Positions 34,528 through 43,662 are shown, counted from the first letter of the stretch. The stretch is 64,000 nucleotides of DNA from Pseudooceanicola sediminis (GCF_003575965.1 NZ_QWJJ01000011.1:98986-162985); one strand, 5' to 3'. A program made the numbers and translations. The notes: generated from the sequence alone by a model not told the origin.

Positions 34528-34566
34528 CTTGGGGGTAAGTCAACGATGCGGAAGAATCCTTAGCAC

Positions 34567-35562
34567 ATGCGACATTTCCCGATCTTTCTCGACATGGACC
34601 GCGCCCGCGTCGTGGTCTCTGGCGGCGGTGATGCGGCGCTCGCGAAATTGCGTCTGCTGCTCAAGACACGCGCCCGCATCACGGTGCATACCACCTCTCC
34701 CCTGCCCGAGATATCAGGCTTTGCGCGCGATGGCCTGCTGACCCTCGTCGAGGGCGCTGTCACCGCCGCCGACGTATCCGGCGCAACGCTGGTCTATGGT
34801 GCCGACGAAGACGCTGAAATCGATGAACAAACGGCCCAGCTGGCTGAACAGGCCGGCGTGCTGTTCAACATCGTCGACAACCTCGAAGGCTCCGCCTTCA
34901 TCACCCCTGCCATGGTCGACCGTGCCCCCTTGACCATCGCCATCGGTACGGAAGGCGCCGCGCCCATGCTGGCCCGTTCCATCAAGCGCGATCTTGAGGA
35001 ACGCCTGCCCGCAGCCATCGCCGACCTCGTGCGCGCCGCGCAGAAATTTCGCCCCGCAGCCGAGGCTCTGCCCTGGGGCCGCGTGCGCCGCACCTTCTGG
35101 GCCGACTGGTTCGACCGTGCCGGTCCGGCCGCGCAGAACGCCGGTCAAGACTATGAAAAAGCGCTGCAATCCCTTCTGTCCCGGCATCAGTCCGCTGCGG
35201 CTGCCCCCGGTCACATCACCCTGACCTTCACCGGCAGCGATGACCCGGACCTGATGACGCTCAAGGCCCGCAAGGCCCTGCACGACGCCGATGTGGTGGT
35301 GCATGACGCCGCGATTTCCGCGCCCGTCCTGGAACTGGCCCGACGCGAAGCCCGCATCATTGCGCTGGCCCGCCCCACCGACGTGCCCCCGCTTCACCAA
35401 TTGCTTGCGCTTGAGGCAGACAATGGCGCGCATGTCGTTTATGTCGCCGCCAGCCCACTTCCCCGGCATCTCGTGACGGCCTGCCGCCGTACCGGGTTGC
35501 CGCTCGACCTCATTCCCGGCATAGCCACGCCGCAAGTGGCCCAATGGAAGGAAACAGCCTGA
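34567..35562 (+). CDS. cysG: Siroheme synthase CysG-like, complete dehydrogenase/ferrochelatase half and degenerate methyltransferase half
   Basis: A 331-residue protein. Residues 1-210 match the precorrin-2 dehydrogenase/sirohydrochlorin ferrochelatase part (FPIFLDMDRARVVVSGGGDAALAKLRLLL, NIVDNLEGSAFITPA, IAIGTEGAAPMLARSI). The rest resembles only the first third of a SUMT methyltransferase domain (LTFTGSDDPDLMTLKARKALHDADVVVHD) with the glycine-rich SAM loop altered, and is far shorter than the usual 457-residue CysG. It should supply siroheme to the sulfite reductase encoded next door, with methylation carried out by a CobA-type enzyme elsewhere. The stop overlaps the next ATG (TGATG). Confidence 0.85.
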   Translation: MRHFPIFLDMDRARVVVSGGGDAALAKLRLLLKTRARITVHTTSPLPEISGFARDGLLTLVEGAVTAADVSGATLVYGADEDAEIDEQTAQLAEQAGVLFNIVDNLEGSAFITPAMVDRAPLTIAIGTEGAAPMLARSIKRDLEERLPAAIADLVRAAQKFRPAAEALPWGRVRRTFWADWFDRAGPAAQNAGQDYEKALQSLLSRHQSAAAAPGHITLTFTGSDDPDLMTLKARKALHDADVVVHDAAISAPVLELARREARIIALARPTDVPPLHQLLALEADNGAHVVYVAASPLPRHLVTACRRTGLPLDLIPGIATPQVAQWKETA

Positions 35563-35861
35563 TGCCCCGCCCTTTCACTCCCAAGGTCGTCACGGCCAAT
35601 GCCCTGCTCGAAGGTGACGTGGTCTATTTCACCACCGACAACACCTGGACCCGCGAACTGACCCAAGCCGAGGTCCTGACAGACGAGGCTGACGCCGACC
35701 TGCGCCTGATCGACGCGTCCCGCCAGCAGGATCAGATCGTCGGTGCCTACCTGGCAGACGTCGACCCCACCCCCGAAGGCCCCAAGCCCACCCACTTTCG
35801 CGAAGAGTTCCGCCGCACCGGCCCCTCGAACTACTTCCACGGCAAGCAAGCGGAGCTGTAA
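35562..35861 (+). CDS. DUF2849 protein, sulfite reductase-associated
   Basis: A 99-residue protein beginning FTPKVVTANALLEGDVVYFT and ending in a PTHFREEFRRTGPSNYFHGK block, the DUF2849 pattern. It nearly always sits directly upstream of nitrite/sulfite reductase genes in alphaproteobacteria and may assist the enzyme's assembly or electron transfer, but this is undemonstrated. Its ATG overlaps the cysG stop and the stop is one base before the cysI ATG, so translation of all three is coupled. Confidence 0.85.
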   Translation: MPRPFTPKVVTANALLEGDVVYFTTDNTWTRELTQAEVLTDEADADLRLIDASRQQDQIVGAYLADVDPTPEGPKPTHFREEFRRTGPSNYFHGKQAEL

Positions 35862-35862
35862 G

Positions 35863-37536
35863 ATGTACAAGTATTCAGAATTCGACACCGCATTCCTCGC
35901 GGAACGCAACGCCCAGTTCCGCGCCCAGGTCGAACGCCGCATCGACGGCTCGCTGACCGAGGATGAATTCAAGCCGCTGCGCCTGATGAACGGCCTCTAC
36001 CTGCAACTGCACGCCTACATGCTGCGCGTCGCCATTCCCTATGGCACCTTGCGCAGCGCGCAGATGCGCCAGCTCGCCATGATCGCGGAAAAGTGGGACA
36101 AGGGCTACGGTCACTTCACCACCCGCCAGAACATCCAGTACAACTGGCCGAAACTGCGCGACGTGCCCGATATCCTCGACGCCCTGGGCGAAGTGGAGAT
36201 GCACGCCATCCAGACCAGCGGCAACACCATTCGCAACGTGACCGCCGACCATTTCGCCGGGGCCGCCGCGGATGAGGTGGACGATCCTCGCCCCGTGGCC
36301 GAGCTGCTGCGCCAATGGTCGACAGATCACCCGGAATTCCAGTTCCTGCCGCGCAAGTTCAAGTTCGCCGTCATCGGCTCCGAGGCCGACCGCGCCGTGA
36401 TCCGCGCCCATGACATCGGCGTGCAACTGGTCGAACAAGACGGCAAGCGCGGCTATCGCATCCTTGTCGGCGGTGGCCTTGGCCGGACGCCGATGATCGG
36501 CAAGGTCATTCGCGACTTCCTGCCCGAAGAAGACCTGCTGCCCTATGCCGAGGCCATCGTCAGCACCTACAACATCCTTGGCCGCCGGGATAACAAGTAC
36601 AAGGCGCGCATCAAGATCACGGTGCACGAGAACGGCATCGACACCTACAAGGAACTGACCGAGGCCCGCTTTGCCGAGCTCAAGCCCCAGTTCGAGGGCG
36701 TCGATCAGGAAATGCTGTCGTCGATCCGGGCGCAGTTTGCCGCCCCCGCCTTCCGCAACGCCCCCACCGACGACTTCGACGCCGCCTACAAGGCCGATCC
36801 GGTGTTCCGCGCCTGGGCCGATACCAACCTGGCCGCGCACAAGGTCGAAGGCTACGCCATCGTCTCGATCTCGCTGAAGAAGCACGGCGAAACGCCGGGC
36901 GACGCGACAGCCGAGCAGATGCGCCTGATCGCCGACCTGGGCGAACAGTACAGCCACGACGACATCCGCATCAGCCACGAACAGAACGTGATCCTGCCGC
37001 ATGTCCACAAATCCGACCTGCCCGCATTGCACGCGGCGCTGAAAACGCTGGGTCTGGCGACCGCAAATATCGGCCTGATCTCGGATATCATCGCCTGCCC
37101 GGGCATGGACTACTGCGCCCTGGCCACGGCCCGCTCGATCCCCGTCGCCCAGGAAATCGCCCAGCGGTTCGACGCGCTGAAGATGGAGCATGACATCGGC
37201 CCGCTCAAGATCAAGATCTCGGGCTGCATCAATGCCTGCGGTCACCACCACGTCGGGCATATCGGCATTCTCGGCCTCGACCGCGCGGGGGTGGAAAACT
37301 ACCAGATCACCCTGGGCGGCGATGGCACCGAAGAGGCGACGATCGGCCAGCGCACCGGCCCCGGTTTCTCGTACGAGGAAATCACCGACGCGATCGAGCG
37401 GATCATCCGGGCCTACCTGGAACACCGCACGGATGCGCAGGAAACGTTCCTCGAGGCCTACCGCAGGCTCGGCGCGGACCCGTTCAAGGCCGCCCTGTAC
37501 CCCGACAAAGCCGAAGGTAAAGCAAATGCCGCCTGA
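35863..37536 (+). CDS. cysI: Ferredoxin-type sulfite (nitrite/sulfite) reductase hemoprotein
   Basis: A 557-residue siroheme/[4Fe-4S] reductase. The two repeats of the fold are visible: an N-terminal ferredoxin-like half (HFTTRQNIQYNW) and the cluster region CPGMDYC (about 405-411) and CINACGHHHVGHIG (about 446), whose cysteines ligate the cubane cluster bridged to siroheme. Basic substrate residues (RQN, R/K in GLGRTPMIGKV) are in place. It reduces sulfite to sulfide with six electrons, presumably from ferredoxin reduced by the FPR encoded downstream. The downstream cysH start overlaps the end of the gene by 11 bp. Confidence 0.95.
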   Translation: MYKYSEFDTAFLAERNAQFRAQVERRIDGSLTEDEFKPLRLMNGLYLQLHAYMLRVAIPYGTLRSAQMRQLAMIAEKWDKGYGHFTTRQNIQYNWPKLRDVPDILDALGEVEMHAIQTSGNTIRNVTADHFAGAAADEVDDPRPVAELLRQWSTDHPEFQFLPRKFKFAVIGSEADRAVIRAHDIGVQLVEQDGKRGYRILVGGGLGRTPMIGKVIRDFLPEEDLLPYAEAIVSTYNILGRRDNKYKARIKITVHENGIDTYKELTEARFAELKPQFEGVDQEMLSSIRAQFAAPAFRNAPTDDFDAAYKADPVFRAWADTNLAAHKVEGYAIVSISLKKHGETPGDATAEQMRLIADLGEQYSHDDIRISHEQNVILPHVHKSDLPALHAALKTLGLATANIGLISDIIACPGMDYCALATARSIPVAQEIAQRFDALKMEHDIGPLKIKISGCINACGHHHVGHIGILGLDRAGVENYQITLGGDGTEEATIGQRTGPGFSYEEITDAIERIIRAYLEHRTDAQETFLEAYRRLGADPFKAALYPDKAEGKANAA

Positions 37537-38290
37537 AGCCGCCATGGATTTCAGCGCGGCCCCCGCCCCCGAGCTGGCGGCCAAGGTGCAGTTGCTGAAT
37601 GACCGATACCGCCATCACGGCGCCACCTCCGTGCTCGAGGCCGCGCTGAAAGACCCCGACGCGGGGGAACTGACCCTCGTCAGTTCCTTCGGCGCGGAAT
37701 CCGTGGCCCTGCTCCACCTTGTCTCGGTCATCGACCGGTCGGTGCCGGTCCTGTTCATCGACACGGAAATGCTGTTCCCCGAAACGCTGGTCTATCAGCA
37801 GGAGCTGTCGGAACGCCTGGGCCTGAAGGATCTGCGCATCATCAAGGCGGCGGAAATGGACCTGGCCAAGGAAGACCCCGACGGCACCCTGCACCAGTTC
37901 GATACCGATTCCTGCTGTGACCTGCGCAAGACCCGGCCGCTGCAAAAGGCCCTCAGCCAGTTCGATGGCTGGATCACCGGGCGCAAGCGGTTCCAAAGCT
38001 CGACCCGCGCGGCGCTGCAATTCTTCGAAGCCGACGGCATCGACCGGATCAAGGTCAACCCGCTGGCACATTGGCACCCCGAGGACGTGCGCAACTACAT
38101 GGAGGAAAACCGCCTGCCCAAGCACCCGCTTGTCGCGCGCGGCTATCCCTCCATCGGCTGTGCGCCCTGCACCTCGCCCGTCGCACCGGGCGAAGACCCC
38201 CGCGCCGGACGCTGGCGCGGAGAGAACAAGACCGAATGCGGCATTCACGTCGTGGATGGCAAGATCGTTAGAAATGGAGGAAACGCATGA
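37526..38290 (+). CDS. cysH: Assimilatory (phospho)adenylylsulfate reductase CysH, Fe-S type
   Basis: A 254-residue protein. It keeps the P-loop-like SSFGAESVALLHL and the WITGRKRFQSSTRA region. It also has the extra cysteines CC (in DSCCDLRKT) and CAPC that ligate a [4Fe-4S] cluster in APS-type reductases, and a C-terminal catalytic ECGIH. The substrate is therefore likely APS rather than PAPS. It transfers electrons from thioredoxin to release sulfite, which CysI reduces. The ATG at 37526 has GAAGG upstream and overlaps the cysI end; a later ATG at 37544 is possible. Confidence 0.93.
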   Translation: MPPEAAMDFSAAPAPELAAKVQLLNDRYRHHGATSVLEAALKDPDAGELTLVSSFGAESVALLHLVSVIDRSVPVLFIDTEMLFPETLVYQQELSERLGLKDLRIIKAAEMDLAKEDPDGTLHQFDTDSCCDLRKTRPLQKALSQFDGWITGRKRFQSSTRAALQFFEADGIDRIKVNPLAHWHPEDVRNYMEENRLPKHPLVARGYPSIGCAPCTSPVAPGEDPRAGRWRGENKTECGIHVVDGKIVRNGGNA

Positions 38291-38673
38291 GCGTTATCGT
38301 CACCGATGCAGGCTTTGCCACCACCGATTGGGCAGCCGACCTTGGCGCGCAGGATGTCCTGACGCTCGCCTCCGACACCAACCCGCACACGGTGGATCTG
38401 TCGGCCGCGCCGAAACTTGTGCGCGTGGAATTCCCCAGCTCTGCCGACGGGCGTGGATTTACCATCGCCCGCGTTCTGCGCGACCACGGCTATACCGGCA
38501 AGCTGCGCGCCACCGGCCACGTCATCGCGGATCAATACGCGATGGCACGCCGCTGTGGATTCGACGATGTCGAGATCAGCGATGACCTGGCCGCCCGCCA
38601 ACCCGAGGATCAATGGAAATTTCGCTCAGATTGGCGGCAGAACGACTATCAGTCGCGTCTACGCAGGGCCTGA
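38287..38673 (+). CDS. DUF934 protein, sulfur assimilation-associated
   Basis: A 128-residue protein with the DUF934 pattern: FPSSADGRGFTIARVLRDHGYTGKLRATGHVIADQ, followed by ARRCGFDDVEI and a terminal NDYQSRLRR. It is the usual companion of cysH/cysI in proteobacteria, of unknown biochemistry. Its ATG overlaps the cysH stop (ATGA), preceded by GGAGGAAAC. Confidence 0.9.
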   Translation: MSVIVTDAGFATTDWAADLGAQDVLTLASDTNPHTVDLSAAPKLVRVEFPSSADGRGFTIARVLRDHGYTGKLRATGHVIADQYAMARRCGFDDVEISDDLAARQPEDQWKFRSDWRQNDYQSRLRRA

Positions 38674-38743
38674 AACAGGCCTGCCACTCTTCCCAAGCCC
38701 GGATGAAAAAGATAGAGGTGGGGTGAAAACCCTTTGTGCACAA

Positions 38744-39589
38744 ATGACCGAGACCGCCGTGACAGTTCAAGCCGCCCCCAAGACGCCGACCCTGCCGGAC
38801 GCCCAGAAAGTGACCTTCGTCAAACACTGGACCGACCGCCTGTTTTCGTTCCGCGTGACGCGCCCGGCCAGCCTGCGCTTTCGGTCCGGTGAATTCGTGA
38901 TGATCGGCCTGATGGGCCCCGTCGATGAAAAGACCGGCCGTCAAAAGCCGATCCTGCGCGCCTATTCCATCGCCTCCCCCTCCTGGGACGAGGAACTGGA
39001 ATTCTATTCCATCAAGGTACAGGACGGGCCGTTAACCTCTCGTTTGCAAAATATCCAGGTCGGGGACGAGATCATCCTGCGCCCGAAACCTGTCGGCACG
39101 CTGGTGCATGACGCGCTGTTGCCCGGCAAACGGTTGTGGTTCTTCTCCACCGGCACCGGATTTGCGCCCTTCGCCTCCCTGCTGCGCGACCCGCAGACCT
39201 ACGAGGATTACGAAGAAATCATCATCACCCATACCTGCCGCGAAGTGGGCGAGCTGGAATATGGCGCTCAGCTGATCAAATCCATCAAGGAAGACGAGCT
39301 GCTGATCGAACTGATCGGCGCGGAAAACCTTGCCAAGCTGCGCTATTATCCCACCACGACCCGCGAAGAGAGCCCCAAGATGGGCCGTATCACCGACCTG
39401 ATGCGGTCGGGCGAAGTTTTCAGCGATCTCGGCATCGAACCCATGCACCCGGAAACGGATCGGGCCATGGTTTGCGGCAACCTCGCCTTCAACATCGAGA
39501 TCAAGGAACTGATGGAAAGCTACGGCCTGAAAGAGGGCGCAAATTCCGATCCGCAGCAATACGTGGTCGAAAAGGCCTTCGTCGACTAG
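38744..39589 (+). CDS. fpr: Ferredoxin-NADP reductase
   Basis: A 281-residue FPR. FAD binding is shown by LRAYSIASPSWDEELEFYSIKV (RxYS motif), phosphate binding by PLTSRLQ and NADP binding by FFSTGTGFAPFASLLRDP, with C-terminal VEKAFVD where the last aromatic residue stacks on FAD. It starts 70 bp after DUF934, so it may belong to the operon. Its likely role is to reduce ferredoxin with NADPH for sulfite reductase. The frame upstream of 38744 is open but carries no homology. Confidence 0.93.
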   Translation: MTETAVTVQAAPKTPTLPDAQKVTFVKHWTDRLFSFRVTRPASLRFRSGEFVMIGLMGPVDEKTGRQKPILRAYSIASPSWDEELEFYSIKVQDGPLTSRLQNIQVGDEIILRPKPVGTLVHDALLPGKRLWFFSTGTGFAPFASLLRDPQTYEDYEEIIITHTCREVGELEYGAQLIKSIKEDELLIELIGAENLAKLRYYPTTTREESPKMGRITDLMRSGEVFSDLGIEPMHPETDRAMVCGNLAFNIEIKELMESYGLKEGANSDPQQYVVEKAFVD

Positions 39590-39614
39590 GCCCGTCAAAC
39601 CGGCATCTCTTGGG

Positions 39615-39643
39615 GGGCGGCGCGGAACCTGCGCCGCCCTTTT
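39615..39643 (+). terminator. Rho-independent terminator of the sulfur assimilation operon
   Basis: GGGCGGCGC/GCGCCGCCC form a 9-bp stem with a 7-nt loop, followed by TTTTG, 25 bases after the fpr stop. Confidence 0.85.
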
Positions 39644-39743
39644 GTTGTTAACCATCGGAAGACGGCGATTTGGCGCTTGAAAACATGGCTGGCCATAGCT
39701 ACTTTCCCGGCTCAAATTCGATAACGATCAAAGGAAGAAAACC

Positions 39744-40289
39744 ATAGCCCGCAGACCCCACAATGCGCCGCCGACTCGTGAAACTGGCCCGCGCGTAAAT
39801 GACCGCATCCGCTGCCCCGAAGTCCGCCTGATCGGCGCGGAAGGTGAAAACGTTGGTGTTGTGACGCCCGCCCGCGCGATGGCGCTGGCCGAAGAGGCCG
39901 GTCTCGACCTTGTCGAGATCTCTCCGAACGCGGCACCGCCCGTCTGCAAGATCATGGATTTCGGCAAGTTCAAGTACGAACAGCAGAAACGCGAATCCGA
40001 AGCGCGCAAGAAGCAGAAGATCATCGAGGTGAAGGAGGTCAAGTTCCGCCCCAACACCGACGTGCACGATTACGAAGTCAAGATGCGCAACGTGGTCAAG
40101 TTTCTCGAAAACGGCGACAAGGTAAAAGTGACCCTGCGCTTCCGTGGCCGCGAAATGGCGCACCAGAACCTTGGCCGCGAACTGCTGGAACGCGTCGCGG
40201 AAGACACCAAGGAAATCGGCAAGGTCGAGAACATGCCGAAGATGGAAGGCCGCCAGATGGTCATGATGATCGGCCCCGTTTCGCGCTGA
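39744..40289 (+). CDS. infC: Translation initiation factor IF-3, AUA start codon
   Basis: IF-3 binds the 30S subunit and checks initiation. The protein is 181 residues if it begins at the ATA at 39744, whose translation ([21 protein letters not shown]) is the conserved N-terminus of alphaproteobacterial IF-3. AGGAAG lies six bases upstream, and no ATG, GTG or TTG occurs in frame between the upstream stop at 39696 and the GTG at 39861. Starting there would delete most of the N-terminal domain, including the RVN-I-R-V/C segment. A rare AUA or AUU start is the known basis of IF-3 autoregulation. The C-terminal domain ([15 protein letters not shown]) is intact. Confidence 0.93.
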   Translation: MARRPHNAPPTRETGPRVNDRIRCPEVRLIGAEGENVGVVTPARAMALAEEAGLDLVEISPNAAPPVCKIMDFGKFKYEQQKRESEARKKQKIIEVKEVKFRPNTDVHDYEVKMRNVVKFLENGDKVKVTLRFRGREMAHQNLGRELLERVAEDTKEIGKVENMPKMEGRQMVMMIGPVSR

Positions 40290-40332
40290 TCGCACAACTC
40301 TCCCAGTTTACACTTATTGTTATGAAATGTAG

Positions 40333-40360
40333 CGCCCTCCGATTTCGGGGGGCGTTTTTC
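40333..40360 (+). terminator. Rho-independent terminator after infC
   Basis: CGCCCTCCG/CGGGGGGCG pair over nine positions (one G-U) with a 4-nt loop, followed by TTTTT, 43 bases after the infC stop. Confidence 0.9.
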
Positions 40361-40473
40361 GTGCAATAGCGGCGGGGCGGTCCAGAATGTTTCGCATGAC
40401 ACGCCTCTGCCGGTCATCGCGACTCGCTACCGACATGACGATGACCCCAATTTCGGATCACGCATCACCTTGC

Positions 40474-40500
40474 CCCAGGTCCCAGGTCCCAGGTCCCAGG
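40474..40500. repeat. 7-bp tandem repeat at the start of the acyltransferase gene
   Basis: CCCAGGT is repeated 3.9 times directly upstream of the ATG at 40501. If translation begins earlier the repeat lies inside the reading frame. Confidence 0.85.
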
Positions 40501-41070
40501 ATGAGTCGCATTTCGCAAAAACTACGCTCGGGTCTATTTGCCATGCGCATGGCCGTCAGACGGCTGCGTGGCCAGAAGATAACATTGCCAGACGGCGTGT
40601 TGGTCACTGCGAAGCAACCGACGATCAAATGTCGTGGTGGCGCGATAACGATGGAAAATGGTGTACAGTTCCGATGTACCCATCAGCGCGCGCGCATCTC
40701 CGCACTGCCGGGCGGCAATATCGTCATAGGCGCGCGCACATTGATCAACAATGGCGTCGCCATCAGTTCCGCGGCGCAGGTTCGCATCGGACCGGACTGT
40801 AAATTTGGCGAGATGTGCGTGATCCTCGACACTGACTATCATCAGGTCGACGAAGGCGCGCCGGTCCGGGTCGCGCAGATCGAGATCGGTCGCAATGTCT
40901 GGCTGGGACGCAGCGTGATGGTTCTGCCCGGGGTCACCATCGGGGACCACTCGGTCATCGCCAGCGGATCGATCGTTACCGCCGACGTGCCCGAAAAGAT
41001 GCTGATGGCGGGGGCCCCCGCGAAGGCTATCCGCAGTATCCGGGCCTCGGACAGCTTCAGGCGTCACTAG
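40501..41070 (+). CDS. Left-handed beta-helix acyltransferase (hexapeptide repeat)
   Basis: A 189-residue protein. Hexapeptide repeats begin at about residue 60 (GGNIVIGARTLINNGVAISSAAQVRIGPDCKFGE-like turns), with the catalytic-type His in TDYHQV and the late repeats IEIGRNVWLGRSVMVLPGVTIGDHSVIASGSIV and a C-terminal GAPAKAIRSI typical of the NodL/maltose acetyltransferase group. It transfers acyl groups from acyl-CoA to a sugar or similar acceptor. The start is uncertain: ATGs at 40387, 40435 and 40441 are also in frame. 40501 was chosen because the homology begins close to it. It is convergent with the 2Fe-2S subunit gene. Confidence 0.85.
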   Translation: MSRISQKLRSGLFAMRMAVRRLRGQKITLPDGVLVTAKQPTIKCRGGAITMENGVQFRCTHQRARISALPGGNIVIGARTLINNGVAISSAAQVRIGPDCKFGEMCVILDTDYHQVDEGAPVRVAQIEIGRNVWLGRSVMVLPGVTIGDHSVIASGSIVTADVPEKMLMAGAPAKAIRSIRASDSFRRH

Positions 41071-41125
41071 CCGATCCGCCGCGCCAGGGAGGGCCCTGCG
41101 CGATCCCGGCCTCGCGCGCCCGCCG

Positions 41126-41590
41126 TCACGCCTGGCCAGACGCCGCCAATGCTGCCTTGACGATGTTATGATACCCGGTGCAGCGACAGATATTGCCCTT
41201 CAGATGCTCGCGAATTTCGGCTTCCGTGGGTTTGGCGTTCGCGGCCAGCAGTGTATCCAGCGACATCACCATGCCCGGCGTGCAAAAACCACATTGCAAT
41301 CCGTGTTCATCCTGAAAGGCCTGTTGCAGCGCCGACAACGTCCCGTCCGCAGCGGCCATGCCCTCGATCGTGCGCACCTCCGCGCCCTCGGCCTCGACCG
41401 CGAACATGGTACAGCTCTTTACCTGCTGACCATCCACATGCACCGTGCAGGCGCCGCACTGGCTGGTATCGCAGCCGACATGGGTGCCGGTCATGCCCAG
41501 ATCTTCGCGCAGGAATTCCACCAGAAGGGTGCGGCCTTCGACCTCTCCGGACACCTCTTTACCGTTCACTTTCAGGCTGATGTTCGGCAT
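41126..41590 (-). CDS. coxS: 2Fe-2S small subunit of a molybdenum hydroxylase (CoxS-type)
   Basis: A 154-residue protein with two [2Fe-2S] domains: the plant-ferredoxin-like one ([16 protein letters not shown] with downstream KSC) and the four-helix one (QCGFCTPGM and [12 protein letters not shown]). These are the ligands in the small subunits of CO dehydrogenase, xanthine dehydrogenase and related enzymes. The partner large (molybdenum) and medium (FAD) subunits are not in the window. It is the last gene of a - strand run with a molybdopterin-binding protein and XdhC, 96 bp downstream of the former. Confidence 0.93.
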   Translation of the reverse strand: MPNISLKVNGKEVSGEVEGRTLLVEFLREDLGMTGTHVGCDTSQCGACTVHVDGQQVKSCTMFAVEAEGAEVRTIEGMAAADGTLSALQQAFQDEHGLQCGFCTPGMVMSLDTLLAANAKPTEAEIREHLKGNICRCTGYHNIVKAALAASGQA

Positions 41591-41686
41591 CTCGCGTCCT
41601 CTGCGTTCTGGTTGCTTGGCCGCAGTTAATCACGCTCTGCCGCCGGGGAAAAGGGGCCAGATCATCCCGGCGCAGGGTTCAATCGC

Positions 41687-42697
41687 CTAGGTCGGGTCGC
41701 GCGGCTGCGGGCGCGTCGGAATCTCCATCAACAGGCCGCCCACGCCCATGCCGGCGATGTCGTTTGCGCTGACGGGCACATCGCACAACGTCCGCTCCAA
41801 CACCCAATCGGCACCATTCAGCGCGGGCGAGCGGGCGCATCCCGGCAGGCCGATCACCGGCACCCCTGCGACATCCCCCAGGAACAGCAGGTTTCCCGGG
41901 TCGACCGGCATGCCAAAGCGCATGATCTGCCCCCCGACCTGGCGCACGGCCGCCGGGGCGATGTCATCGGGATCGGAGGTCGCGGAGCCGGTCAGGATCA
42001 GCACGGCATCCACAGCGCCACCGCCCAGCACACCTTCCAATGCCTCTGCCAGCGCGGCCTGGTCGTGGCGCACCTCGGCCTCGGCCGTCAGCGCGGCCCC
42101 CAGACGGACAAGGCGTGTTTCGACGGCCTTGCGCCCCTTGGCACCGTCGGTCTTGCCCACAAGGGTCTGGATCAGGGCGACCCGCCCCCGCCGTGTCGGG
42201 CGCATGGCCAGACACCCCGCCGGTCCGATCGACGCGCAGGCCTGCTCCAACGCGGCTCCGGGCACGGCATAGGCAATGATCTTGACGGTCGCCACCATGC
42301 CACGCAGCGCCATACGCTGCCATTCGGGCACCGTCGCCACCGTGATCATCGGATGCAGCGCATTGATCGCGTTGATCCTGTCCGCCCGGATCTCGGCCAC
42401 CCCCAGGGTGTCGGCAAAGATGTTCACGCGCCCCGTGCTGGCCGGGGCCACGCGCAGCCCCGCCCCCACGGGATCGGGCACCATGGCCGAGGCCAGCCGG
42501 GCCGCCGCCACGTCTTCCATCACGTCGCCCGCCTCCAGCCGGGCGGCAGTCACCTCGTCAAGCCCCGCAGCCCGCAACCGTCTGAGTTCCGCATGCCCCA
42601 GCACGATGCCCTTGCGCAGCCGTCCGTCCGGCAAGCTCAGCGAATGGGCCAGAACCGCGCCCTCGGCCTGATGCAGCGGCACCGGGCCAAACCTCAT
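41687..42697 (-). CDS. Molybdopterin-binding domain protein (MoeA/MogA-like)
   Basis: A 336-residue protein. The C-terminal half carries a MogA-fold molybdopterin-binding pattern ([27 protein letters not shown], where a glycine-rich LTGS segment is followed by the conserved D-x-x-P). The N-terminal half looks like a MoeA-type substrate domain ([20 protein letters not shown]). Its ATG overlaps the XdhC stop (ATGA), and it is probably involved in cofactor insertion or sulfuration for the molybdenum hydroxylase. The similarity to MoeA is limited and the precise step is unknown. Confidence 0.82.
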   Translation of the reverse strand: MRFGPVPLHQAEGAVLAHSLSLPDGRLRKGIVLGHAELRRLRAAGLDEVTAARLEAGDVMEDVAAARLASAMVPDPVGAGLRVAPASTGRVNIFADTLGVAEIRADRINAINALHPMITVATVPEWQRMALRGMVATVKIIAYAVPGAALEQACASIGPAGCLAMRPTRRGRVALIQTLVGKTDGAKGRKAVETRLVRLGAALTAEAEVRHDQAALAEALEGVLGGGAVDAVLILTGSATSDPDDIAPAAVRQVGGQIMRFGMPVDPGNLLFLGDVAGVPVIGLPGCARSPALNGADWVLERTLCDVPVSANDIAGMGVGGLLMEIPTRPQPRDPT

Positions 42698-43662
42698 GCG
42701 CCGGTCCTCAGGACCTGCGTCATCTCGGCAATGATCGACACCGCGATCTCGGCCGGGCTGGCCGCCCCGATGTTCAACCCGATCGGGCCGTGAATGCGCG
42801 CAACATCACTGTCGGAAAATCCGGCCTCGATCATGCGGTCGCGGCGCTTGGCATGGGTGCGCGTAGATCCCAGTGCACCGATATAGAACACGTCGGCACG
42901 CAGCGCCTCGATCAGCGCCGGGTCATCCAGCTTGGGGTCATGCGTCAGCAGCACCAGCGCGGTGCGCCCATCCAAGCCAAAGGTCCGCACCGCCTCGTCC
43001 GGCCAGTCGTTCAGGATCGTCTCTCCCGGGAACCGCGCGGCCGAGCCGAAGCTTTCCCGTGGGTCGATCAGCACCGGGTCATATCCCGCGATCCGCGCCA
43101 TCGGCACCAGCGCCTGCGCGATATGAACCGCGCCGATCACGATCAGGCGCAAGGGCGGGTTGTGGATGGTGACGAAGGTCACCCCGTCCTCCTCGAACCC
43201 TGAGCGATCCATGCGAAAGCGGTCCTCATGCCCGTCGAATGCCAGCGACCGCGCGCCCGTGTCGGGGTTGACGATATAGGCCACGGCACGGCGGGCGGCG
43301 CGGGCCTCGACCAGATTGGCCAGCATCGCCTCAGGCAAGGCGGCCCCCACCGGTTCGACCAGAATGCGGATTGTCCCCCCACAGGCGAGGCCGACGGCAA
43401 AGGCATCCCCGTCCGAAACACCATATTCCAGCAGGCGCGGCGACCCGTCTTCCAGCGCCTCCAGCGCCTCCATCACCACGGCGCCTTCGACGCACCCACC
43501 GGAAACAGACCCCGCGATCTCGCCCTCGCCGCTGATCGCCAATTGGCTGCCGGTGCGCCGTGGCGCGCTGCCCCAGGTCTGCACGACCGTTGCCAGCGCA
43601 GCCCGTTTACCGGCGCGATGCCACTGCAAGGCCCGTTCGGGAATATCGTCAAAGAGGTCCAT
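42694..43662 (-). CDS. XdhC/CoxI family molybdenum cofactor maturation protein
   Basis: A 322-residue protein with both XdhC parts: the N-terminal XdhC/CoxI domain (TWGSAPRRTGSQLAI, GSVSGGCVEGAVV, GLACGGTIRILVEP) and the C-terminal Rossmann-like XdhC_C domain (VIGAVHIAQALVPMARIAGYDPVLIDPR, DVFYIGALGSTRTHAKRRDRM). It binds Moco and enables its sulfuration before insertion into xanthine dehydrogenase or CO dehydrogenase. The start at 43662 has AGGAG nine bases upstream; in-frame codons further upstream belong to the spacer. It is cotranscribed with the next two genes. Confidence 0.92.
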   Translation of the reverse strand: MDLFDDIPERALQWHRAGKRAALATVVQTWGSAPRRTGSQLAISGEGEIAGSVSGGCVEGAVVMEALEALEDGSPRLLEYGVSDGDAFAVGLACGGTIRILVEPVGAALPEAMLANLVEARAARRAVAYIVNPDTGARSLAFDGHEDRFRMDRSGFEEDGVTFVTIHNPPLRLIVIGAVHIAQALVPMARIAGYDPVLIDPRESFGSAARFPGETILNDWPDEAVRTFGLDGRTALVLLTHDPKLDDPALIEALRADVFYIGALGSTRTHAKRRDRMIEAGFSDSDVARIHGPIGLNIGAASPAEIAVSIIAEMTQVLRTGA

